A stretch of DNA of 59,364 bases from positions 66,981-126,344 of the forward strand of contig NZ_KV797939.1 of NCBI RefSeq assembly GCF_001809535.1. Direction: 5' to 3'. This stretch comes from Aerococcus sp. HMSC062A02 (GTDB lineage: Bacteria; Bacillota; Bacilli; Lactobacillales; Aerococcaceae). Below the pieces are notes generated by a model. That model made no database searches and was not told the DNA's origin. It worked only from the letters and a program-made list of their open reading frames with translations. Below are positions 44,302 through 53,272 of the stretch, one piece after another; position 1 is the stretch's first letter; each line of letters starts with the position of its first letter. The position numbers were made by a program, and so were the translations under genes.

Positions 44302-45396
44302 ATGAATCGAGTATTTGCGAGCCCATCACGTTATGTTCAAGGGAAAGGTGCCTTGAAAACAGGAATTGACTACATCAAAGCCTTAACTAAACGCCCTCTC
44401 CTGCTCTGTGATGACACCGTTTGGGAAATTGTCGGGGAATCGTTCCATAACTTCCTCAATAACCAAGGCTTAGAAGTGGAGCATGTGCCCTTCAACGGTG
44501 AAGCCTCAGTCAACGAAATTGACCGTGTCTCAGAAATCGCCACAGAAAAAGCCTGCGACGCCGTGATTGGCTTAGGTGGAGGGAAAACCATCGATTCAGC
44601 CAAGGCAATCGGCGATAATGCTAAAATTGCTGTTATCGTTGTGCCTACCCTAGCTTCTAGCGATGCGCCAACTTCTGCTCTTTCAGTTATCTACAGTGAT
44701 GAGGGGGTCTTTGAAGGCTACCGCTTCTATGACAAAAACCCTGACCTCGTCTTAGTAGACAGCAGCGTTGTCGTCCAAGCTCCCGCTCGCCTCTTTGCGG
44801 CCGGAATCGGCGATGCTATGGCGACCTGTGTGGAAGGTTTATCTGTTATCAAAGCCCAAGGTAAAACCATGGCAGGCGGAAAAGCTAGCTTAGCGGGCCA
44901 GGCCATCGCCGAAAAATGCCAGGAAACCCTCTTTGAATACGGCGAGCTTGCCCTATCTGCTGTTAAAGAACAGCGCGTTACCCTAGCTGTGGAAGCCGTC
45001 ATTGAAGCTAATACTTTACTCAGTGGCTTAGGCTTTGAAAGTTGCGGATTAGCAGCTGCTCACGCTATCCATAATGGCTTTACCGCCCTCAGCGGGGACA
45101 TCCACCACATGCAACACGGTGAAAAAGTCGTCTATGGCACCCTCACCCAACTCTTCCTTGAACAAGCTGACAAGGCCATCATCGACCGCTTCATCCACTT
45201 CTACCAAGCAGTCGGTCTTCCGACCACACTTGCCGAACTCAAACTTGACCAAACATCCTATGAAGACCTAGTTAAAGTCGGTGAACTCGCCCTCCAAGAC
45301 GGCGAAACCATCCACGAAATGGTCGGGGATTTCACACCAGAAGATATCGCGGATGCCCTCATCGCAGTCGACGCCTATGTTAAAAGCTTAGAATAA
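44302..45396 (+). CDS. gldA: Glycerol dehydrogenase
   Basis: A zinc-type NAD-dependent dehydrogenase that oxidises glycerol to dihydroxyacetone. Iron/zinc polyol dehydrogenase features: SPSRYVQGKGAL at the start, the nucleotide loop GLGGGKTIDSAKAIGD near residue 95, VPTLASSDAPTSALSVIY near 117, and metal ligands Asp (GIGDAMATCVEG near 171) and His (AAAHAIHNGF and MQHGEKVVYG). Length 364. AAGGAGGAG precedes the ATG. No dihydroxyacetone kinase lies nearby, so it appears to stand alone. Confidence 0.93.
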   Translation: MNRVFASPSRYVQGKGALKTGIDYIKALTKRPLLLCDDTVWEIVGESFHNFLNNQGLEVEHVPFNGEASVNEIDRVSEIATEKACDAVIGLGGGKTIDSAKAIGDNAKIAVIVVPTLASSDAPTSALSVIYSDEGVFEGYRFYDKNPDLVLVDSSVVVQAPARLFAAGIGDAMATCVEGLSVIKAQGKTMAGGKASLAGQAIAEKCQETLFEYGELALSAVKEQRVTLAVEAVIEANTLLSGLGFESCGLAAAHAIHNGFTALSGDIHHMQHGEKVVYGTLTQLFLEQADKAIIDRFIHFYQAVGLPTTLAELKLDQTSYEDLVKVGELALQDGETIHEMVGDFTPEDIADALIAVDAYVKSLE

Positions 45397-45411
45397 ATGC
45401 TAAAAATATCA

Positions 45412-45441
45412 GCCTCTTACTTGCCGGTAAGAGGCTTTTTG
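45412..45441 (+). terminator. gldA terminator
   Basis: GCCTCTTAC (45412-45420) pairs with GTAAGAGGC (45427-45435), then TTTTTGATTT. Confidence 0.88.
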
Positions 45442-45463
45442 ATTTGAAAATAATTCTTTAGCA

Positions 45464-45495
45464 CAAAAAAGACTGGTCCCAAAAAGACCAGTCTT
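45464..45495 (-). terminator. mazEF terminator
   Basis: On the minus strand AAGACTGGTC pairs with GACCAGTCTT, followed by a T-run. It faces the gldA terminator across about 20 bp. Confidence 0.85.
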
Positions 45496-45509
45496 CAACT
45501 TCTCTAATA

Positions 45510-45842
45510 TCAATCAGGATCAATATGCGCCATAATGGTATCCAGGACATCCTGGTGCAAGTCCTCCACCAAATGATCGACCACGCGTCCATTGCGGTTG
45601 TCATAATCGAGGCAGCGGATTTGAACCGTATCGATAATTCCCTGGACCGCATTTTTCTCGGTTTTTAGCTTCAGGTCCATGGGATACTTAGCATCCCGCT
45701 CGGTGATCGGCATGGCCCAGACGAAGCCGGCACTCTCCGTCATCATTTCATTGCTGACAATTAGAACCGGACGTGTCTTGCCTTTTTCATGGCCTCTGGC
45801 GGGATCGAGGTCAATTACCGCAATATCGAATTGTTTTACCAT
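45510..45842 (-). CDS. mazF: MazF/PemK-type toxin (endoribonuclease)
   Basis: A 110-residue PemK/MazF-fold toxin, predicted to cut mRNA at specific short sequences. Hallmarks: DIAVIDLDPARGHEKGKTRP at the N-terminus, PVLIVSNEMM, WAMPITERD and the QIRCLDYDNR segment. The start overlaps the antitoxin gene by seven bases, and both proteins begin MVKQF. Cleavage specificity cannot be predicted. Confidence 0.9.
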   Translation of the reverse strand: MVKQFDIAVIDLDPARGHEKGKTRPVLIVSNEMMTESAGFVWAMPITERDAKYPMDLKLKTEKNAVQGIIDTVQIRCLDYDNRNGRVVDHLVEDLHQDVLDTIMAHIDPD

Positions 45843-46087
45843 TCTTCACCTGCAGTTTCTCCGTAATCGATCAGGCCTTCCTCATAAGTCCCCCCAGCCT
45901 GGTAAAAGGCGCGAATTTTTTCTTTGAGGGGGCTTTTTTTCTTGGTCACTAAAATCGATTCCTTCTCAATGGTTAGATTAACCTGGTCGCCCACTTCTAA
46001 ATCTGACAGGTCTAAGGCCCGCTGACTCAAAGGAATCGCTTGACGGTCCCCCTTCCGAATCACTTGCGAAGAAAATTGCTTCACCAT
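45836..46087 (-). CDS. mazE: MazE-type antitoxin (AbrB/SpoVT fold)
   Basis: An 83-residue antitoxin: N-terminal swapped-hairpin DNA-binding domain (SQVIRKGDRQAIPLSQRALD, VGDQVNLTIEK) and an acidic C-terminal tail (YQAGGTYEEGLIDYGETAGE) expected to wrap the toxin. It precedes the toxin and overlaps it, so the pair is translationally coupled and probably autoregulated. Confidence 0.87.
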   Translation of the reverse strand: MVKQFSSQVIRKGDRQAIPLSQRALDLSDLEVGDQVNLTIEKESILVTKKKSPLKEKIRAFYQAGGTYEEGLIDYGETAGEEW

Positions 46088-46167
46088 GATCAGCCTCCTC
46101 CTTCATTCTTTCAGGCAATGCTATCATAACACAGGCTAGACTGCGTGTCATATGCGCCCTGGGTCAC

Positions 46168-46767
46168 TTAACGAGTCTTGCCGTGGTAGAGGAAGTATTG
46201 GAAGGCGTCCTTGTCATCGAAGCTAAAAGGCTCATCAGCCACTAAGCCCTTGTAGTCATAGAAGCTAACATCGCAATCGCTATCCGTGTGGAGGATAAAG
46301 TCATCCACCCCGTAATCGCGGAAGGCCTCCAAACCTGCCCGCCAGAGCTTGCCACCAATCCCTTTGCCCCGGGACCGAGCGCTCAAGATAAACAATTGGA
46401 GAACGCCTTGGTAGGCCTCTTGGTGGCCGCGGTCCAGGCAAGCATTAGCTTCACGCTCACGGTCAAGCACCTGGAGAACGGTCTTATCCTGAATCTCTAA
46501 TTCTTCTAGATAGGCCTCCCAATCAAGCGGAGCTTGAAGCTTGTCCGCCCCTTGGACATCCCCGATAAAGATCCCCAGGCTCTCACCATCAAAGTCCGCC
46601 ACCAAGGCAAAAGTTCCCATCTCCAAACGCATCTTAGCATCAATATCAGCCAAGCGAGCGGCTAAAGCAGGGTCTTCTGTCGTCACATCAGGATACCAGG
46701 TTTCTTGGATCATGGCCTTAACCGCATCAAAATCTGACGCTTGGTAAGGTCTTATTTCTAATGGCAT
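46168..46767 (-). CDS. GNAT family N-acetyltransferase
   Basis: A 199-residue GCN5-related acetyltransferase with an N-terminal EIRPYQASDFDAVKAMIQET, acetyl-CoA motif A LQLFILSARSRGKGIGGKLW near residue 125 and a C-terminal FYDYKGLV segment. ATG at 46767 follows AGGAGG by seven bases. Substrate unknown. Confidence 0.85.
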   Translation of the reverse strand: MPLEIRPYQASDFDAVKAMIQETWYPDVTTEDPALAARLADIDAKMRLEMGTFALVADFDGESLGIFIGDVQGADKLQAPLDWEAYLEELEIQDKTVLQVLDREREANACLDRGHQEAYQGVLQLFILSARSRGKGIGGKLWRAGLEAFRDYGVDDFILHTDSDCDVSFYDYKGLVADEPFSFDDKDAFQYFLYHGKTR

Positions 46768-47485
46768 CACTTTTCCTCCTTTATTTATTATGGCTTAAAG
46801 ATAAACCCTAGTCTAACAGAGGCTATGCTGAAAAACAATTCCTTTGCTTTCTTTAATTGGGGTATCTATCAAATAAGCAAGCTGTTCAATTTGCATCACT
46901 ACTGGTCCTAGATGTTTGAAGCAGATAAATCAATCTGCTTCTTCCCATAAAAAGAATTTTTTCTATATGTTCCCTAGCTTGAATTTAAATGTGACAAGCT
47001 TGTCGCGTTTAGGGAGAGAAAAGCTAGAACATGGAAAGCTTCTCTCTTACTTTCCATGTTCTAGAAAAGCTAGTAGATGGAAATCGCCTACTACTAAGTA
47101 CTAACTAACAAAATACTAATTACTAAGTTTACAAATAACGAATTGACAAAATGAATTAAAATAAATTAAAGGCGCGCGTGCGCGTAAGGGAATTACCTTA
47201 CAAACTAAATTTAAATCTACAAGCAGAAACTCCGCTATTTTTCTAAAAGCTTGTTAGGTCAAGCTTCAGGATGCTTTTCAAAACTTATCAGCCCCTCCCA
47301 TGCTCACTTTCGACGCAAATTTGCTCAATAATAACGAATGCAAAAAGAGCTGGGACAGGTTATAGTGGACCTAAGACTTGTTCATCACTGCTAGCTCCCT
47401 CGTCGACAAAAAATCCAAAAAAATTCCGATTTTGTGTAAGAATTGCCCCTTAGCTGGTGTATTCATAGTGAAAGGAGGACAGGCC
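46768..47485. other. 718-bp non-coding stretch rich in inverted repeats
   Basis: No supportable gene. It holds at least five perfect inverted repeats: GAAGCAGAT-N6-ATCTGCTTC (46918-46941); GACAAGCTTGTC (46993-47004); a 15-bp arm pair CTAGAACATGGAAAG/CTTTCCATGTTCTAG (47024-47064); GTAAGG-N6-CCTTAC (47184-47201); and AAGCTTG-N6-CAAGCTT (47247-47266). It also holds four TACTAA hexamers (47092, 47099, 47114, 47121) and an alternating GC tract (47171-47184). A ribosome-binding site for the sigma gene closes it. Confidence 0.7.
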
Positions 47486-48022
47486 ATGTTAAATGATTTT
47501 TGGACTATCCAACAGATTAAGCACCGCAGGGAAAGCGGCATCCGCGCTGTGATTGACCAGTACGGCGGGCTTTTGATGGCGATCATTAAGCGCCACGCCC
47601 AGGGTTATGAGGCCTACCACGAAGAATGTTTTAACGACACCCTCTTAGCGATTTGGGACCATATTGCTGCCTATGACGCCAAGAAGTCATCCTTCAAGAA
47701 CTGGATTGGCGTCATCGCCCGCTACAAGGCCTTGAATCTGGTCCGTGATAACCGGCGCATTGCCCAGCAGGAGACCTATGACGACCACTATGAATCTGGG
47801 GACAGGCAAATTCTCGACCAGTTGATCCTTAGAGAAGACCTCGAGCATTTAATTTCGTCCCTGTCTGAGGAGGACCAAGCCATCTTCCTCGCCCTCTTCT
47901 ACGAGGGGCAGGACGTCAAGGAAGTGGCCCAGGCCCACCAGCTGAGCCCCAATGCCCTCTACCAGCGTATCCACCGCGGCCGCGAAAAATTAAAAGGAGA
48001 GAGAAAGCATGAACAAGACTAA
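47486..48022 (+). CDS. ECF-type RNA polymerase sigma factor
   Basis: A 178-residue sigma-70 family protein of the extracytoplasmic-function class. Region 2 spans about residues 20-85 (YEAYHEECFNDTLLAIWDHI, FKNWIGVIARYKALNLVRDN) and region 4 about 120-175 (LSEEDQAIFLALFYEG, VAQAHQLSPNALYQRIHRGR). ATG at 47486 follows AAAGGAGG. The next gene overlaps by 14 bases and encodes its likely anti-sigma factor. The promoter it reads was not identified. Confidence 0.88.
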   Translation: MLNDFWTIQQIKHRRESGIRAVIDQYGGLLMAIIKRHAQGYEAYHEECFNDTLLAIWDHIAAYDAKKSSFKNWIGVIARYKALNLVRDNRRIAQQETYDDHYESGDRQILDQLILREDLEHLISSLSEEDQAIFLALFYEGQDVKEVAQAHQLSPNALYQRIHRGREKLKGERKHEQD

Positions 48023-49112
48023 GATCTACCAACTGCTCAACCAGACCAAGATGAACTTATCGGACTATCCCGACGAACAATTGTCCACCCAGCAAAAAGA
48101 CCGCCTCTACGCTCAATTCCAGGCTTCTGTCGTCCAAGAAAAGACCAAATCCTATCGACGCCCCCTAATCCTAGGCCTAGTGCTTGCCATCGCCTTACTG
48201 ACCCTCACCCCCTGGGGCCAGCAAGCCTCCGCTTCTGTCAAGTCGCTGATCGATACCACCCATTTTACCCTCTCTGCCAGCGCCGGAGGCATGGATGAAA
48301 AGACCTTCCCAGTCGGACAGACCATCCAAATGGGCGACCACCAAGTCAAGCTCGCAGATGCCCTTCTGGATGAGAACTCCGTGACCGCTTCCTTCCTGGT
48401 CGAATCGCCGGAAGCCTTATCTCCCCAAGATTTCTATGACTTTGTCGGCATGGCTATCGCCGTTAATGGAAAAACGACCCGGATCAATTCAGCAGCTGGG
48501 TCAGCGCGCTTGTTGGATAACGGCATCTACCAAACGACCATGACCTATAGCTTCGATGAACCGGTCGAGCTTCAGACCAATAACCAGATCTACCTACAGA
48601 TTTCTGGCTTGATGAAGAATGCTAAGGAAGTCATTTCCATGAACGACGCCGCCTTTGACCTCAGCGGACGCCCCGAAGACTTAAACGGGGGCAGCCGGTA
48701 TATTAACCCCAATAAGGGCGCCCCAGCTAAGCAAGACGCTGTCAACATCCAAGCCGTCAAACTCCACCCCTTAAAAACCCAAATCCAAGCTCAAATCCCT
48801 GAAGCAGACGCTAAAGACGCCATGATCGAAGCCGACCTTATCCTCCCCGATGGCCGCCGCTTGACCCTGACAGGCGCTTCTGAAATGAAAGCCTCAGCCA
48901 CACCCGGCCTAGTCGACTTCCAAGCAGCCAACTTTGACTTCTCAGGCGATGCCAGAAGCAAAGAGACCTACCAAGACCTAATCAAGCAAGACGCCATCCA
49001 AGTGGAACTCTTTAAGATCCCCCTACCTGAAGAAAGCGGTCGAATAGCAAGGGACCAGCGGACCTCCTTGGGTGAACCAGTGACGGTTGAGTTGGATGGG
49101 GGAAGACAGTAA
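48009..49112 (+). CDS. DUF4179-type membrane anti-sigma factor
   Basis: A 367-residue protein with a cytoplasmic N-terminus (1-49, MNLSDYPDEQLSTQQKDRLY), one membrane helix (about 50-68, LILGLVLAIALLTL) and a large extracellular domain with repeating beta-strand character. This matches DUF4179 proteins that pair with ECF sigma factors in Firmicutes. The overlap with the sigma gene supports sigma/anti-sigma coupling. The inducing signal is unknown; cell-envelope stress is the usual one for such pairs. Confidence 0.82.
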   Translation: MNKTKIYQLLNQTKMNLSDYPDEQLSTQQKDRLYAQFQASVVQEKTKSYRRPLILGLVLAIALLTLTPWGQQASASVKSLIDTTHFTLSASAGGMDEKTFPVGQTIQMGDHQVKLADALLDENSVTASFLVESPEALSPQDFYDFVGMAIAVNGKTTRINSAAGSARLLDNGIYQTTMTYSFDEPVELQTNNQIYLQISGLMKNAKEVISMNDAAFDLSGRPEDLNGGSRYINPNKGAPAKQDAVNIQAVKLHPLKTQIQAQIPEADAKDAMIEADLILPDGRRLTLTGASEMKASATPGLVDFQAANFDFSGDARSKETYQDLIKQDAIQVELFKIPLPEESGRIARDQRTSLGEPVTVELDGGRQ

Positions 49113-49161
49113 AGTGATTAAAAAGTCGCAGCATTCTTAACAGATTACTTGTAAAAGGCCT

Positions 49162-49211
49162 AGCCTCATAGCCTCCTATCAAGATTTCAGATAATCGCTA
49201 TGAGGCTTTTT
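49162..49211 (+). terminator. Terminator of the sigma/anti-sigma operon
   Basis: AGCCTCATAG (49162-49171) pairs with CTATGAGGCT (49198-49207), then TTTTATT. Confidence 0.8.
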
Positions 49212-49279
49212 ATTGTGGATAGGGTCCTTCAAATAAATTATTGACATCTAAAATAAGAAATAGTCTGGAGCCAGCAAAA

Positions 49280-49332
49280 TTTACACAAAATTTACATCTT
49301 TTTTACAAAAAAAAACAATCCTCAGGTATGAT
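49280..49332 (+). promoter_or_regulatory. PhoP-box-like triple repeat and promoter
   Basis: Three TTTACA hexamers at 49280, 49291 and 49302 with exactly 5-bp spacers, followed by TATGAT (49327-49332). Direct TT(A/T)ACA repeats at 11-bp pitch just upstream of a -10 are the PhoP box of Bacillus-type Pho regulons. The -35 is poor, as expected of an activator-dependent promoter. Confidence 0.72.
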
Positions 49333-49375
49333 GTTAACTGATCATATTTAAAGATTATTTTGGAGGTTATATTTT

Positions 49376-50461
49376 ATGAAAAAATGGCTTAAATCTGCTG
49401 GGGTTCTGTTAACTTCAGCTCTTATGTTAACTGCTTGTTCAGGTGGCGGCGGTGAAAGTTCAAGTGCTTCCTCTTCGAATGAGGGGGCTGCTGAAGCTGA
49501 TTCTAAACTCGTTATCTACTCCAACTCCTTGAGTGATGGCCGTAGCGACTGGTTGAAAGAGAAAGCAAGCGAAGAAGGTATGGAGCTTGAATTCGTTGAT
49601 GCAGGAGGCGGTGATATCTATAACCGGCTCTTGGCTGAGAAGAATGCCCCACAAGCAGACGTCACTTTTGGGATGGATGAAGGCTACTTCAAGAAGTTAG
49701 ACGAAGAGGGCATCCTCCACAATTACACAGCAGACTGGGTAGCTGATATTCCTGAAGAAATGCTTCAAAACAAGGAAGCCTATGCCCCATTGGTTGAGCA
49801 ACGGATCTTTATGATCGCTAATCCAGACCATATCGATGAAGCAGACCTGCCTAAGTCTTGGGAAGAACCTGCTAAAGACGAGGCCCTTAAGGAAAAATAC
49901 CGGGTACCTGCTGGCGTTGGCGGTGGTACCGACCAAAAGGCAACCATGAGCGTCCTCTTCAATTACCGTGATGAAAACGGTGAACTCGGCATCTCTGAAG
50001 AAGGTTGGAATACCCTTCAACAATGGTTCGACAACGGCTATATGCCTTCTGAGTCAGAAGAAGCCCTCCAACTATTCGCTGATGGGACCACGCCAATCTC
50101 TTACTACTATTCGTCAGGTATTCCAGCAGCTGAAGAAGAATACGGCTTCAAAGCTCAACCAATTAATAGTGAAGGCGGTGTCTTCTCCATGTCCGAACAA
50201 ATCGGTATTGTAAACAAAGGCGACGACCACAACTACGAGACTGCTGAGAAATTTGTCAACTGGTTTGGTTCAGCTGACATCCAACGGGAATGGGCCAAGG
50301 AATTTGGGACCTGGCCTGTGAACCCTAAGGCCCAAGACGGTGCCTCTGACCGTATGAAAGAATTAATGGAACAAACCACAGCTAAGCGTGTCGATTGGGA
50401 CTTCATCAACGAAAACATCGACGCCTGGATTGAAAAAGTCGAATTAGACATCTTACCATGA
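49376..50461 (+). CDS. ABC transporter substrate-binding lipoprotein
   Basis: A 361-residue extracellular binding protein with a lipoprotein signal (LMLTACSGG; lipidated Cys near 21) followed by a Gly/Ser linker. The fold resembles the ferric-ion/polyamine/phosphonate-type SBPs (KLVIYSNSLSDGRSDWLKEK; ADVTFGMDEGYF). It is the first gene of a five-gene operon with ATPase, fused permease, phosphodiesterase and PP2C-like genes. Ligand not determined; a phosphodiester such as glycerophosphocholine is inferred from the neighbours and the PhoP-like box. Confidence 0.87.
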   Translation: MKKWLKSAGVLLTSALMLTACSGGGGESSSASSSNEGAAEADSKLVIYSNSLSDGRSDWLKEKASEEGMELEFVDAGGGDIYNRLLAEKNAPQADVTFGMDEGYFKKLDEEGILHNYTADWVADIPEEMLQNKEAYAPLVEQRIFMIANPDHIDEADLPKSWEEPAKDEALKEKYRVPAGVGGGTDQKATMSVLFNYRDENGELGISEEGWNTLQQWFDNGYMPSESEEALQLFADGTTPISYYYSSGIPAAEEEYGFKAQPINSEGGVFSMSEQIGIVNKGDDHNYETAEKFVNWFGSADIQREWAKEFGTWPVNPKAQDGASDRMKELMEQTTAKRVDWDFINENIDAWIEKVELDILP

Positions 50462-50519
50462 CATAATGCCACAGGGGAAAGCCATTTTTCCCCTGTCATT
50501 TATTTAAAGGAGAAAAAAT

Positions 50520-51542
50520 ATGTTATTAGTCGAAGATTTACAAGTAAAATACGGTGACTTTGTTGCTATTGATGGGGTCAACTTAGAGATTCAGGATGGC
50601 GAATTCTTTACCCTGCTCGGGCCATCTGGCTGCGGGAAGACGACCACCCTCCGAGCGATTGCGGGCTTCCAATTTCCTTCTAAAGGGAAGATCGTCCTCA
50701 ATGATCGTGACCTGACCCATGTACCAGTTGAAAAGCGTGAACTAGGCATGGTCTTCCAATCTTACGCTCTCTTCCCTACCATGAGTGTCTACGACAACAT
50801 CGCTTATGGGATGGAAGTAAAGAAAGTCAGCAAAGAAGACATCAAAAAACGGGTCATGGAACTCGCTGCACTCGTGGACATGACGCCCGAACAATTAGAA
50901 AAAAACGTATCTGAATTATCTGGGGGCCAGCAACAGCGGGTCGCCATTGCTCGTGCCCTGGCCATGCGTCCAGATGTCGTTCTCTTTGACGAACCCTTGT
51001 CCAACCTGGATGCTAAGCTCAGAAAGCAATTGCGGGTGGAGCTCAAACGTATCCAACGCGAAACGGGCATGACTGCTATCTATGTGACCCACGACCAGGA
51101 AGAAGCGCTCGAACTTTCTGACCATATTGCCGTCTTTAATAAAGGTTTTATCGAACAAATCGGTACCCCTGAAGAAATTTACAACCATTCAGCAACTGAA
51201 TTCGTCTGCGACTTTATTGGTGAATCGAACTTATTAAACGATGGCTTAGTCCAGAGCATTAATGAGCAGATTCCAGCCCAGCTTGATCCCAAGCTGCGCC
51301 ATTACATCCGTCCCGAAAAGATCCGCTTCTACAGTGTCGATGAAGGCAATACAGCTAAAGTGACCGGAACCGTCCAACGTGTCGGCTACAAGGGATCTTT
51401 CAGCAGCCTCTTTGTTGATGTCAACGGTAGCGACTTGCTTGAGGTGATTAATAAAGAAGACCGGAATTCTAGATTTGGCATTGGCGATACGGTGACTTTA
51501 CTCATTCATCCGGAAGACATTCTAAGCTATGAGGTGGTCTAA
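50520..51542 (+). CDS. ABC transporter ATP-binding protein
   Basis: A 340-residue importer ATPase: Walker A GPSGCGKTT near residue 37, Q-loop near 82 (VFQSYALFPTM), signature LSGGQQQRVA near 137, Walker B VVLFDEPLSNLDA near 157, and a C-terminal TOBE-type domain (about 245-340). It resembles the PotA/FbpC group. AAGGAG precedes the ATG. Confidence 0.92.
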   Translation: MLLVEDLQVKYGDFVAIDGVNLEIQDGEFFTLLGPSGCGKTTTLRAIAGFQFPSKGKIVLNDRDLTHVPVEKRELGMVFQSYALFPTMSVYDNIAYGMEVKKVSKEDIKKRVMELAALVDMTPEQLEKNVSELSGGQQQRVAIARALAMRPDVVLFDEPLSNLDAKLRKQLRVELKRIQRETGMTAIYVTHDQEEALELSDHIAVFNKGFIEQIGTPEEIYNHSATEFVCDFIGESNLLNDGLVQSINEQIPAQLDPKLRHYIRPEKIRFYSVDEGNTAKVTGTVQRVGYKGSFSSLFVDVNGSDLLEVINKEDRNSRFGIGDTVTLLIHPEDILSYEVV

Positions 51543-51543
51543 G

Positions 51544-53271
51544 ATGGACAAATTATTCAAGAAACAATCCAATGACCTCAATCTCTTCAAGATTATCTTT
51601 ATTGTCTTTTTAATTTGGTTCGCCATTACCTTCTTAGTCTATCCGCTGGTTGGCGTCTTTTTACAGACCTTTGTCCAAGACGGTAGCTTCTCTTTTACAG
51701 CGATTGATAAGATTTTGGATTCCGAGCGGGCTCTCAAGTCCGTGGGCAACTCTTTCCTCTTGGCAGTTGTCTTGACCTTCACAGTAAATATCGTCGGCAC
51801 CTTTATCGTCTTAGTCACCGAATACTTCGATATTAAAGGGTCAAAAATTCTTAAAGTCGGCTTTATGTCGACTCTAGTCTTTAGCGGATTGATTGTAGCC
51901 AATGGTTGGCTCTACCTCTATGGCCAAGAAGGTGTCATTACTAAGTTTCTGAACAATTTCTTTCCTAATATGAATACAGCCTGGTTCACGGGTTTTCCAG
52001 CGGTCCTCCTGGTGATGACCTTTGCCTGTACCTCTAACCACATGCTCTTCTTGAGCAATGCTGTACGCAGCTTGGATAACAATACCATTGATGCCGCCAA
52101 AAACTTGGGAGACAGTCAATGGTCTATCCTAAAGAAAGTTGTGCTACCTACTTTTAAGCCTACTTTTCTGACCTTGATTGTCATGACCTTCGCCACTGGT
52201 CTGGGTGCCTTCTCAGCGCCCTTAATGGTTGGAGGCAAAGATTTCCAGACCATTGCGCCCATGATTCTAACCTTCTCCGGACGGCCAGCATCACGTGATA
52301 TTGCTGCCTTGCTTTCCATTATCCTCGGGGCTGCACAAATACTCTTACTCTTTGTTATTACAGCCAACGAGCGCAAGGGTAACTATCTCTCGATTTCAAA
52401 GACCAAGGGAAAGTTAGTCAAGCAAAAGATTAATAATCCGACGGCTAATCTAATTGTCCATATTGTCTCTTGGGCCCTCTTTGTGATTTATACCTTGCCT
52501 ATCGTCTTTGTGATCCTCTTCTCCTTTATGGATACAGCTTCGATTGCAGCTTCTAAGCTGTCACTCTCAGGCTTCACCCTGGAGCACTACAGTAAGATCA
52601 TCACCAATCCCGCTACCTATGAGCCCCTCCTGCGTTCAGCAGCCTTCTCTGCCTTTGCGGCGGTTGGGTCCGTACTTCTAATGCTCCTCCTGGTGCGCTG
52701 GATTATGCAGAAGAAGAGTGGCATCTTCCGAACAGCTATGGAATACACCTATTACATTCCCTGGCTCTTCCCTACCATCATGATTGCCCTGGGCTATATC
52801 CTAACCTATGACCGGCCCCACCCCCTACTCATCGGCCAATCCGTCATCGGGTCGCAGTGGATTCTTCCCATCGCTTACATGGTTATTCTCCTGCCCAATA
52901 CCATGCGTTATCTAAAGAGTGCCTATTATTCTTTTGACTCCAACCTCGAAGATGCTTCTAAAATCTTAGGGGCTTCCAGCATGCGGTCCTTCTGGAAGGT
53001 CATCCTGCCGGCTCTCATGCCAACAGCCCTGGCCTTGATTGCCTTGAACTTCAACAGCAATCTGGCTGAATACAATATGTCAGCCTTCCTCTTCCAGCCA
53101 GGGAGCGAAACCCTCGGGATAATTATCCGGGCCAACTCCGACCCCTCGTCGACCATTGACGCCAAAGCTATCAACTTGGTATACTCAGTACTCTTAATGG
53201 TGATTAATACCCTAGTAATCTACTTCGTCTACGGGCGGGGAGCCAATCGGACACTTGGAGGCAAGAAATAA
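51544..53271 (+). CDS. ABC transporter permease, two fused domains
   Basis: A 575-residue membrane protein with about twelve hydrophobic segments, made of two permease halves in one chain (FbpB-like). Each half has the ATPase-contacting EAA loop: DAAKNLGDSQWSILKKVVLP near residue 184 and DASKILGASSMRSFWKVILP near 470. ATG at 51544 follows AGGTGG by six bases; the frame also opens at an ATG 15 bp upstream inside the ATPase gene. Confidence 0.9.
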   Translation: MDKLFKKQSNDLNLFKIIFIVFLIWFAITFLVYPLVGVFLQTFVQDGSFSFTAIDKILDSERALKSVGNSFLLAVVLTFTVNIVGTFIVLVTEYFDIKGSKILKVGFMSTLVFSGLIVANGWLYLYGQEGVITKFLNNFFPNMNTAWFTGFPAVLLVMTFACTSNHMLFLSNAVRSLDNNTIDAAKNLGDSQWSILKKVVLPTFKPTFLTLIVMTFATGLGAFSAPLMVGGKDFQTIAPMILTFSGRPASRDIAALLSIILGAAQILLLFVITANERKGNYLSISKTKGKLVKQKINNPTANLIVHIVSWALFVIYTLPIVFVILFSFMDTASIAASKLSLSGFTLEHYSKIITNPATYEPLLRSAAFSAFAAVGSVLLMLLLVRWIMQKKSGIFRTAMEYTYYIPWLFPTIMIALGYILTYDRPHPLLIGQSVIGSQWILPIAYMVILLPNTMRYLKSAYYSFDSNLEDASKILGASSMRSFWKVILPALMPTALALIALNFNSNLAEYNMSAFLFQPGSETLGIIIRANSDPSSTIDAKAINLVYSVLLMVINTLVIYFVYGRGANRTLGGKK

Positions 53272-53272
53272 G

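Noticed and set aside
49376-53271. Ferric iron transporter
   Set aside because: ATPase and permease are FbpC/FbpB-like, but the PhoP-like box, GDPD gene and lack of iron-regulator sites favour a phosphodiester substrate.
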